Positions 1 to 5,107 of a stretch of 5,335 nt of DNA are shown here, in pieces. Within the stretch, counting starts at the first letter, position 1. Every line of letters begins with the position of its first letter. The notes under the pieces are model-generated. The model did no database searches and was not told the origin of the DNA. It saw nothing but the letters and a program-made list of their open reading frames with translations. This DNA is from Paracoccaceae bacterium. Lineage in GTDB: Bacteria > Pseudomonadota > Alphaproteobacteria > Rhodobacterales > Rhodobacteraceae. The translations under genes and the position numbers were made by a program. The stretch is from the NCBI GenBank assembly GCA_024742655.1, contig JANSYB010000208.1, positions 1 to 5,335 on the forward strand, written 5' to 3'.

Positions 1-22
1 ACAAGGAAGAACGGAGTTGCGC

Positions 23-259
23 ATGCCAATGCAAGCCCACGAAATCGAAGAGCTGATCCGCGAAAGCTTCCCCGACGCCAGGATAACGGTGCAGGGCGAT
101 GACGGCGCGCATTTCGCCGCCGAGGTCATCGACGAAAGTTTTCGCGGCAAGAACCGCGTGCAACAGCAGCGCGCCGTTTTCGCCGCGCTCAAGGGCAAGA
201 TGGATGGCCCCAACGGCGAAATTCACGCCCTCGCGCTGACCACCAAGGCCCCGGACTGA
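23..259 (+). CDS. bolA: BolA family protein (iron-sulfur/redox regulator partner of monothiol glutaredoxin)
   Basis: A small BolA-fold protein of 78 residues, the usual length for a short BolA/IbaG-type member. Visible family marks are the central DDGAHF stretch (His30), the helix region [10 protein letters not shown] (residues 41-50) and the C-terminal [11 protein letters not shown] with the near-invariant His (His68). In this family the His residues help hold a [2Fe-2S] cluster shared with a CGFS glutaredoxin, and such a glutaredoxin is encoded 32 nt downstream. The complex is cytoplasmic and takes part in Fe-S trafficking or iron sensing. Start choice: ATG at 23 has ACGGAG (11-16) six nt upstream. 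A TTG at 17, served by AAGGAAG (3-9), and an ATG at 29 are possible alternatives that change only a few residues. The promoter lies outside the window. The family call is firm; the exact role is inferred from the family. Confidence 0.93.
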   Translation: MPMQAHEIEELIRESFPDARITVQGDDGAHFAAEVIDESFRGKNRVQQQRAVFAALKGKMDGPNGEIHALALTTKAPD

Positions 260-291
260 CCCCGGCCGCCCAAACGAACAGGACAACAGAC

Positions 292-654
292 ATGAGCGAC
301 GCAAAGACCCGGATCGAAGATATCGTCAAGGCCAATGACGTGGTGCTGTACATGAAAGGCACCAAGAGCATGCCGCAATGCGGGTTCTCGTCCCGCGTGG
401 CGGGCGTGCTGAACTACATGGGCGTGGAGTTCACCGATGTGAACGTTCTGGCCGACGAGGAGATCCGTCAGGGGATCAAGGATTATTCCGACTGGCCCAC
501 CATTCCGCAGCTTTACGTCAAGGGCGAGTTCGTGGGCGGCTGTGACATCATCACCGAGATGACGCTGTCGGGCGAACTGGATCAGCTTCTGGAGCAGAGC
601 GGCGTGAACTATGACAAGGACGCCGCCGAGAAGATCCGCGAAGCCAACGCGTAA
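292..654 (+). CDS. grxD: Monothiol glutaredoxin, Grx4/GrxD type (CGFS)
   Basis: A cytoplasmic monothiol glutaredoxin of 120 residues, close to the usual length of single-domain bacterial Grx4. The active site is MPQCGFSS with CGFS at residues 30-33. Lys22 in MKGTK, the cis-proline segment WPTIPQLY (68-75, TIP at 70-72) and GGCDI (82-86) are the expected glutathione-binding elements. Proteins of this class do little classical disulfide reduction. They bind a glutathione-ligated [2Fe-2S] cluster as homodimers or as heterodimers with BolA, and pass clusters to acceptor proteins. The ATG is preceded by AGGA (280-283) with an 8-nt gap. The gene follows bolA by 32 nt on the same strand, so co-transcription is likely. 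It is convergent with the TRAP permease gene, and hairpins start about 23 nt after its stop. Nothing about the protein looks altered. Confidence 0.97.
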   Translation: MSDAKTRIEDIVKANDVVLYMKGTKSMPQCGFSSRVAGVLNYMGVEFTDVNVLADEEIRQGIKDYSDWPTIPQLYVKGEFVGGCDIITEMTLSGELDQLLEQSGVNYDKDAAEKIREANA

Positions 655-676
655 ACGATCCGGTAAACCGAAAGGA

Positions 677-692
677 CGCGCCTTGCGGCGCG
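677..692 (+). terminator. GC-rich hairpin shortly after grxD
   Basis: CGCGCC (677-682) and GGCGCG (687-692) form a perfect 6-bp stem with a TTGC loop, 22 nt after the grxD stop. There is no T-run after it, so it is at best a weak or Rho-assisted terminator or a 3'-end stabilising stem. It is followed by the alternating GCGCGCATGCGCGC palindrome at 702-715. Confidence 0.4.
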
Positions 693-735
693 GCAGGGTC
701 AGCGCGCATGCGCGCGCGATAAGGGCCTTCGCCCC

Positions 736-762
736 ACGCTGAACGCCTGCGGCGTTCAGTGT
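736..762. terminator. Convergent-gene hairpin, candidate shared terminator
   Basis: CTGAACGCC (739-747) and GGCGTTCAG (751-759) form a perfect 9-bp stem with a TGC triloop. On the plus-strand RNA it extends to 12 bp (736-747 / 751-762) through a G-U pair at 738/760. On the minus-strand RNA that position is a C-A mismatch. It lies between the 3' ends of grxD and the TRAP permease gene (stop at 794-796), where a shared terminator would be expected. No clear T-tract follows on either side, so the terminator role is inferred from position and structure only. Confidence 0.55.
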
Positions 763-764
763 TC

Positions 765-788
765 GCCAGGATATTTCGAGCCAGAAGA
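765..788. repeat. Possible Rhodobacterales dispersed intergenic motif (GGATATTT...GCCAGAAGAA)
   Basis: The stretch reading AGGATATTTCGAGCCAGAAG just beyond the TRAP gene stop resembles, from memory, a short AT-containing sequence that recurs near gene ends in many Rhodobacteraceae genomes. Only one copy is present in this window, so its repetitive nature cannot be shown here. It stands out from the GC-rich hairpin next to it. Function unknown. Confidence 0.3.
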
Positions 789-793
789 ATCCG

Positions 794-2584
794 TTATAAA
801 GGCCACAGCACCGCGCCAAGACCGATGCCAAGGGCAAGGCCGCGCCAGGCGGGCGCCTTTTTGCGCACCAGGGCCCAGCTGATCAACGCCAGCCCCGCCC
901 CGATCTTGACCGCCGCCAGAAGCGCGGCCACCGGCGTATCGGCCAACCTGATCAGGTCAGGATTGGCCACCATGCCAAGCGGGATCAGGTATAGCCCCAC
1001 GCCAAGCACCATCGCGGTCAGCGCCACGCGCAACCAGTTTTCCCCGATCATGCCCGACGCGATGAAGACCGCGCCACAGACCGGCGGCGTGATCGTCGAC
1101 AAAAGCGCATACCAGAAAACGAAAAGATGCGCCTGCAGCGGCTCCATCCCCAACTCGATCAGGGCCGGACCGGCGACCGAGACGCAGATCACGTAAGCCG
1201 CCGTCGTGGGCACTTCCATCCCCAGCACCAGACAGGCGAACGCCGTCAGCAGCAGCGACGGCCACAAGAGCCCGCCCGAGGCCGACAGGATCAGCGAGGT
1301 GATCTTGACCCCCAGGCCCGTCACCCCCAGCACCCCGATCACCAGCGACGCGCAGAAGATGATCGACCCGATCAGCGCCACCTGCCGCCCCGCCGTCATC
1401 AGCGCCTGTTCGCCGCGCTGTAACGCGCGGCGCAGGTCGATCTTCAGGTCCGCCCCGGTCAAGAGCAGCGCCGCGCCCGCGAAAATCGCAAGGCAGGCCG
1501 CGTATTGCGGCGTCACGCCAATCCAGAACATCCCCCAAAGCAGGATCGCGAAGGGAATGAGGAAAAAGGCGGAGGTGATCGCAACCTGGGTGGCGGCGGG
1601 CCGGTCCTCGGGCCTCAGCCCGCGCAGGTCATAGCGCCGCGCATAGCCGTCGATCCCGACCCAGACCGCCCAGAAATAAAGCAGCGCCGGCAGTGCCGCG
1701 GCGGCCATGATGCCGGTGTAGGGCGTGCCCGTCAGTTCGACCATCACGAACGCGCCCGCCCCCATCAGCGGCGGCATGATCTGCCCACCCGAAGAGGCCA
1801 CGGCCTCCACCGCGCCGGCGATGCGCTTGGGGTATCCCAGCCGGTCCATCGCGGGCAGTGTCACGGCCCCCGTCGAGGCCACGTTGGCCGAGGCCGAGCC
1901 CGAGATCGACCCGAAAAGCGCCGAGGACAGGACCGAAACCTTGGCCGCCCCACCCCGCAATCGCCCCGCCGCCGCAGCCGCCACGTTCATGAAGCCCTGC
2001 CCCGCCTCACCCGCGTTCAGCACAGCGCCGAAAATGACGAAGATCGCCACCACGTTCACCGACACCGCCGTAAGCGTGCCCCACAGCCCGCCCTCGGCAA
2101 TCACCAGCGTGCCGAGAAAGCTTTCCAACGGCGTGCCCGCATGGCCGAACCGGCCAGGGATATGCTGACCGAACAGCCCGTATAGCAACGCAAGCGCCGC
2201 CACCACGGGCAAGGGCCAGCCGATCGCACGGCGCGCGGCCTCCAGCACGACAAGGATCAGGACAATGGCGACGCCAACCTGGAAATCGCCCTCGAGAAAG
2301 CCGTACTGGTCGTCCAGCACATCGTAATTCACCGCCACCCAGACCGCCGCCGCAATGCCGAGCGCGGCGAGCGCCAGCCCGCTCCAGAAGGACGCACCCT
2401 GCCGCCCCCAGACCAGCACCCAGGGCAGCACGAAAACCAGGTGCAACGGGCGGCTGACAAGGTTGGGCACCAACCCCGAAAAGATCAGCCCCAGGTGAAA
2501 AACGACCGAGGCCAGCGCGAGGCTGGCCCAGACCGCCCGCGCCACACCCTGCGGCGCGGGGGCATCGGCGGCGGTCAGGCTCAC
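794..2584 (-). CDS. TRAP transporter fused permease (DctQ-DctM, 4TM/12TM type)
   Basis: Inner-membrane permease of 596 residues belonging to the fused TRAP family that works with TAXI binding proteins. It has about 14-16 hydrophobic segments. The N-terminal ~140 residues (segments near 19-39, 47-60, 66-86, 101-118, 123-140) make the DctQ-like part. The rest is the DctM transport domain. Typical DctM features are GSISGSASANVAS (225-237), SGGQIMPPLMGAGAF (265-279), the repeat-related GMEVPTTAAYVI (455-466) and STITPPVCGAVF (496-507). These helix-breaking loops carry the Na+ and substrate sites in TRAP permeases. It lacks the long C-terminal extension (DUF3394) found in some larger fused members and ends with two or three more hydrophobic segments. 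The start is GTG at 2584, overlapping the TGA of the binding-protein gene in a GTGA. No Shine-Dalgarno is visible before it, so translational coupling is likely. The substrate is not known from sequence. Confidence 0.94.
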   Translation of the reverse strand: MSLTAADAPAPQGVARAVWASLALASVVFHLGLIFSGLVPNLVSRPLHLVFVLPWVLVWGRQGASFWSGLALAALGIAAAVWVAVNYDVLDDQYGFLEGDFQVGVAIVLILVVLEAARRAIGWPLPVVAALALLYGLFGQHIPGRFGHAGTPLESFLGTLVIAEGGLWGTLTAVSVNVVAIFVIFGAVLNAGEAGQGFMNVAAAAAGRLRGGAAKVSVLSSALFGSISGSASANVASTGAVTLPAMDRLGYPKRIAGAVEAVASSGGQIMPPLMGAGAFVMVELTGTPYTGIMAAAALPALLYFWAVWVGIDGYARRYDLRGLRPEDRPAATQVAITSAFFLIPFAILLWGMFWIGVTPQYAACLAIFAGAALLLTGADLKIDLRRALQRGEQALMTAGRQVALIGSIIFCASLVIGVLGVTGLGVKITSLILSASGGLLWPSLLLTAFACLVLGMEVPTTAAYVICVSVAGPALIELGMEPLQAHLFVFWYALLSTITPPVCGAVFIASGMIGENWLRVALTAMVLGVGLYLIPLGMVANPDLIRLADTPVAALLAAVKIGAGLALISWALVRKKAPAWRGLALGIGLGAVLWPL

Positions 2585-3534
2585 TTCTGCGCGTCAGTCA
2601 GGGCAATGCCCGCCTCTTCGTAGTAACGCACAGCCCCGGGATGGATCTTGCCGGTGATGTTCTCCATCAGGCCCGCATCCACGCCGTTCCACCATGCAGA
2701 AGCCTCGCCCATACTGGCCTTGTTCTCCCAATAGGTTCTGGTCAGCTGGTAGGCGGTGTCATCATCCATCTTGGTGGTCGTATAGGCCACGACGGGCAAA
2801 GAGGTCGTCACGATATCGGCGTCCTGGCCCGAATAGGTGCCCGCCGGAATGACAAGCTTGGTGCGCTTGGTCTCGGCGATCTGCTCATCGCTCAGCGACA
2901 ACACCGTCACCCCGGTAGAGGCTGCGGCCTCCACCACGTTGGGCGCGGGCCAGCTACCGGCGGTCACGAAGCCATCGATCTGCCCGTTTTTCAGGGCCGG
3001 CACGGCATTGGACAGTTCCACATCAGCGATTGTCACCTCGTCCTGAACCCCGAACAGGCCCAGGTATTTCTCGCCCTCGCGCGCGCCGAAACTGCCCTTG
3101 CCCAGCAGGATCGTTTTGCCCTTGAGGTCATCGAACGTGGTCGCACCGCTTTCTGCGCTCATCACGAAATGCATCGTCAGCGACGGAATCGGGAACAGCG
3201 CGCGAATGTCGTCGAAGGCCGGATCGTCCTTGCCCTCGAACATCGCCTTGCCGCCCTGCGCCAGCCGCACCAGCACGGGCGGCGTGGTAAAGACGTAATC
3301 ACCGCCGCGCGCGCGCACCTCCATCACGTTCTGCACGGAGCCCTGGCTTTCCTCGACCGTGACGCTGATCTCGCCGGCCGTGGCGTCTTGCATGGCCTCG
3401 GCGATCTGCACCGCCATCTGGTAGTAGGACGAAGTGCTCTTGGCCGATTTATAGGTCACGCGGGTCTCGGCCGAGGCCGGCAGAACGGCCATCGCCGTCA
3501 GCGCGGCAGCCGTCGTAAGCGCTTTGAAAAACAT
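2581..3534 (-). CDS. TAXI family TRAP transporter solute-binding protein
   Basis: Periplasmic binding protein of 317 residues, the normal size for the TAXI (TRAP-associated extracytoplasmic immunogenic) family. It has a Sec signal peptide with a short n-region (Lys4), a hydrophobic stretch at 5-18 and an ASA cleavage site after residue 22. Family marks include YYQMAVQIAEAM near 37-48, LKGKTILLGKGSFGA (137-151), the NGQIDGFV segment (183-190) and the C-terminal HPGAVRYYEEAGI (298-310). It captures a substrate and delivers it to the permease encoded immediately downstream. Characterised TAXI proteins bind glutamate, 2-oxoglutarate or related acids; the substrate here is unknown, though the neighbouring glutamate-metabolism genes make a glutamate-like compound plausible. 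The ATG at 3534 has a very strong Shine-Dalgarno, AAGGGAGGA (3539-3547), 4 nt upstream. That site lies inside a long inverted repeat, which suggests control of expression. Confidence 0.95.
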   Translation of the reverse strand: MFFKALTTAAALTAMAVLPASAETRVTYKSAKSTSSYYQMAVQIAEAMQDATAGEISVTVEESQGSVQNVMEVRARGGDYVFTTPPVLVRLAQGGKAMFEGKDDPAFDDIRALFPIPSLTMHFVMSAESGATTFDDLKGKTILLGKGSFGAREGEKYLGLFGVQDEVTIADVELSNAVPALKNGQIDGFVTAGSWPAPNVVEAAASTGVTVLSLSDEQIAETKRTKLVIPAGTYSGQDADIVTTSLPVVAYTTTKMDDDTAYQLTRTYWENKASMGEASAWWNGVDAGLMENITGKIHPGAVRYYEEAGIALTDAQK

Positions 3535-3538
3535 GAAA

Positions 3539-3547
3539 TCCTCCCTT
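3539..3547 (-). promoter_or_regulatory. Strong Shine-Dalgarno of the TAXI gene, buried in an inverted repeat
   Basis: Read on the minus strand this is AAGGGAGGA, an almost ideal ribosome-binding site, 4 nt before the ATG at 3534. All of it except the last base (3539) forms part of the right-hand arm of the palindrome at 3540-3583. This fixes the start codon and is the reason the palindrome may regulate translation. Confidence 0.85.
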
Positions 3548-3583
3548 GGTTATGCGGGCATTAAGCCCGCCCACCAAGGGAGG
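3540..3583 (-). promoter_or_regulatory. Nested inverted repeat in the TAXI 5' region (SD-sequestering hairpin or operator)
   Basis: On the minus strand CCTCCCTTGGT (3583-3573) is followed by its exact complement ACCAAGGGAGG (3550-3540), giving an 11-bp perfect stem. Nested inside is a second stem, GCGGGC / GCCCGC (3570-3565 / 3559-3554), closed by a TTAAT loop. The two stems are separated by small 2-nt and 3-nt internal loops. The downstream arm holds the Shine-Dalgarno of the TAXI gene, so in any RNA that contains both arms the ribosome site would be paired. As DNA the arm centres are 33 bp apart, about three helical turns, so it could equally be a two-site operator. There is no T-run, so a simple terminator is less likely. 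Confidence 0.7.
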
Positions 3584-3588
3584 GTCAA
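3560..3588 (-). promoter_or_regulatory. Candidate sigma70-type promoter for the TAXI-TRAP genes
   Basis: On the minus strand TTGACC (3588-3583) and CTTAAT (3565-3560) are separated by exactly 17 nt. The -35 matches the consensus at 5 of 6 positions, the -10 at 4 of 6. Transcription would start near the A at 3553 and give a leader of about 19 nt with an unpaired Shine-Dalgarno. The whole promoter overlaps the inverted repeat. Found by eye; alphaproteobacterial promoters are often weak matches, so this is tentative. Confidence 0.45.
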
Positions 3589-3610
3589 TCGCAGACCGGC
3601 GCGACGTTCC

Positions 3611-3633
3611 GAGAAAATTCGCAGAATTTTCTC
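3611..3633 (-). terminator. AT-rich perfect hairpin after the glutamine synthetase gene
   Basis: GAGAAAATTC (3611-3620) and GAATTTTCTC (3624-3633) are exact complements, a 10-bp stem with a 3-nt loop, 16 nt downstream of the GS stop codon. A further short GC stem, CCGGC (3596-3600) with GCCGG (3637-3641), could close around it. No T-tract follows on the minus strand, but the arm itself carries TTTT. Its place suggests a 3'-end or attenuation element separating the GS gene from the transporter genes. Confidence 0.5.
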
Positions 3634-3649
3634 TGTGCCGGCCGGACGC

Positions 3650-4984
3650 TCAGATATCCAGCGTGTGATCCTTTTCCCACTGGCTGAAATGTGAGACGAA
3701 GGAATTCCACTCCTGGTGCTTCATCTTCAGATAGGCCGCGGAAAACTCCTCGCCCATCATCTTTTTCAGCTCCTTGTCCCGGTCATAGGTCCGCAACGCA
3801 TCCAGCATGTTCAGCGGCAGCTTGGGCGCGCCGCGTACCTTGTGGCCCTCAGCGTACATGTCGATATCCCACCGCTTGCCCGGATCGGCCTTGGAGCGGA
3901 TACCCGACAGGCCCGCCGCGATGATCACCGCCTGCAGCAGATAGGGGTTCGCCGCCCCGTCGGGCAGGCGCAGCTCGAACCGGCCGGGCCCGGGCACGCG
4001 CACCATGTGGGTGCGGTTGTTGCCGGTCCAGGTGACCGTGTTGGGCGCCCATGTGGCCCCGGACATGGTGCGGGGCGCGTTGATCCGCTTGTAGCTGTTG
4101 ACCGTCGGGTTGGTGATCGCGGCCAGGGCACTGGCATGTTTCATGATCCCGCCCAGGAAATGCGCGCCCTGTTCGGACAGACCAAGTTCCGCCGTGGGGC
4201 TGCCGCCGGTGGCGTCAGTGGCAAAGACATTGACCTTCGCCTTGTCGCCCGCCGCGTCCCAGACCGAGATATGCGCGTGACATCCATTGCCGGTCAGACC
4301 CTCGACGGGCTTGGGCATGAAGGTGGCGCGGAAGCCGTGTTTCTCGGCCACCGACTTGGTCATGAACTTGAAGAACGAATGCTTGTCGGCGGTGTTGAGC
4401 ACATCGTCGAATTCCCAGTTCATCTCGAACTGGCCATTGGCGTCTTCGTGGTCGTTCTGGTACGGGCCCCAGCCCAGGTCGAGCATGTAGTCGCAGATCT
4501 CACGCACCACGTCATAGCGGCGCATCACCGCCTGCTGGTCGTAACAGGGCTTCTCGGCGGTGTCGAATTCGTCGCTCAACTCCGTGCCATCGGGGGTCAG
4601 CAGGAAATACTCCGCCTCGATCCCTGTTTTGACATGCAGCCCCTCGCTGGCGGCCTCGTCGATCAGGCGGCGCAGCACGTTGCGCGGGGCCTGGGCGACA
4701 TCCTCGCCCTCCATCATCGGATTGGCGGCAACCCAGGCGACCTCGGGTTTCCAGGGCAGTTGAATGACCGACTCCGGGTCCGGCACGGCCAGCATGTCGG
4801 GATGCGCCGGCGTCATGTCCAGCCACGTGGCAAAGCCGGCAAAGCCCGCGCCATCCTCCTGCATGTCGGCGATGGCCTGCGCGGGCACCAGCTTGGCCCG
4901 TTGCCCGCCGAACAGGTCGGTAAAGGAAATCATGAAATATTTGACGCCGTTTTCCGCGGCGTAGGCGGCCAGATCCACTGTCAT
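3650..4984 (-). CDS. glnT: Type III glutamine synthetase family ligase (GlnT / GmaS group)
   Basis: Cytoplasmic ATP-dependent ligase of 444 residues in the glutamine synthetase superfamily, matching the compact type III form first described in Rhizobium. It joins ammonia to glutamate, or methylamine if it is the closely related gamma-glutamylmethylamide synthetase. Catalytic-domain marks are GIEAEYFL (121-128, metal-binding E123/E125), HEDANGQFEMNW (179-190), TGNGCHAHISVW (231-242, His236/His238), NPTVNSYKR (292-300), TGNNRTHMVRVP (320-331) and GRFELRLPDGAANPYL (334-349). No NLYDLP-type adenylylation tyrosine is seen near 386-400 (APKLPLNML), so control by adenylylation is unlikely. The ATG at 4984 has AGGGAG (4994-4999) 9 nt upstream. 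It follows the glxD/mgsC-like gene on the same strand after 123 nt. Sequence alone does not settle ammonia versus methylamine. Confidence 0.92.
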   Translation of the reverse strand: MTVDLAAYAAENGVKYFMISFTDLFGGQRAKLVPAQAIADMQEDGAGFAGFATWLDMTPAHPDMLAVPDPESVIQLPWKPEVAWVAANPMMEGEDVAQAPRNVLRRLIDEAASEGLHVKTGIEAEYFLLTPDGTELSDEFDTAEKPCYDQQAVMRRYDVVREICDYMLDLGWGPYQNDHEDANGQFEMNWEFDDVLNTADKHSFFKFMTKSVAEKHGFRATFMPKPVEGLTGNGCHAHISVWDAAGDKAKVNVFATDATGGSPTAELGLSEQGAHFLGGIMKHASALAAITNPTVNSYKRINAPRTMSGATWAPNTVTWTGNNRTHMVRVPGPGRFELRLPDGAANPYLLQAVIIAAGLSGIRSKADPGKRWDIDMYAEGHKVRGAPKLPLNMLDALRTYDRDKELKKMMGEEFSAAYLKMKHQEWNSFVSHFSQWEKDHTLDI

Positions 4985-5035
4985 CTGTTATCGCTCCCTG
5001 TTGTGTCGCTTTTGTCTTATGTGCCGGTTGGCGCG

Positions 5036-5064
5036 ATGGTTGCCAAGCCCGGCCAGTTTGTCAA
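5036..5064 (-). promoter_or_regulatory. Weak candidate promoter upstream of the glutamine synthetase gene
   Basis: The minus strand has a perfect TTGACA (5064-5059). At 17-nt spacing the -10 would be AACCAT (5041-5036), only 3 of 6 matches. A start near 5029 would leave a leader of about 45 nt before the ATG. The -35 is convincing, the -10 is not, so this may be chance or may need an activator. Confidence 0.25.
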
Positions 5065-5071
5065 AGGGCAA

Positions 5072-5100
5072 GGGCGCGGGCGGTTTTTGCGCCCACGCCC
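5072..5100 (-). terminator. GC-rich hairpin between the glxD-like and glutamine synthetase genes
   Basis: On the minus-strand RNA GGGCGUGGGCG (5100-5090) pairs along its full length with CGCCCGCGCCC (5082-5072), 11 bp including one G-U pair, with a CAAAAAC loop. It starts 7 nt after the glxD-like stop codon. On the plus strand the same position is a C-A mismatch, so the structure fits minus-strand RNA best. It is followed by TTGCCCTTTG, not a true T-tract, so partial termination or 3'-end protection is the likely role. Confidence 0.5.
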
Positions 5101-5107
5101 CTATGCC

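Noticed and set aside
702..715. GCGCGCATGCGCGC as a regulator binding site
   Set aside because: It lies between two convergent 3' ends with no promoter to control, so an operator role is not supported.
223..837. 204-codon open frame on the minus strand
   Set aside because: It covers grxD in antisense and runs through the hairpin-rich gap into the TRAP 3' end. No domain is recognised and grxD is unambiguous.
957..1538. 193-codon open frame on the minus strand inside the permease gene
   Set aside because: Another frame of the TRAP permease; Gly/Asp/Arg-rich shadow with no family features. It does not indicate a frameshift, since the permease frame is intact throughout.
1505..2185. 226-codon open frame on the plus strand
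   Set aside because: Antisense to the TRAP permease; very Arg/Pro/His-rich and low in structure-forming residues, as expected from a reversed membrane-protein gene.
2641..3564. 307-codon open frame on the plus strand
   Set aside because: It is antisense to the TAXI gene, whose signal peptide, family motifs and ribosome site are clear. The translated product is His/Arg/Gly-rich with no recognisable domain, typical of a shadow frame in GC-rich DNA.
3540..3583. Palindrome as a simple intrinsic terminator of the GS gene
   Set aside because: No T-run follows the stem, and the downstream arm is the ribosome site of the next gene immediately before its ATG. A regulatory role fits better.
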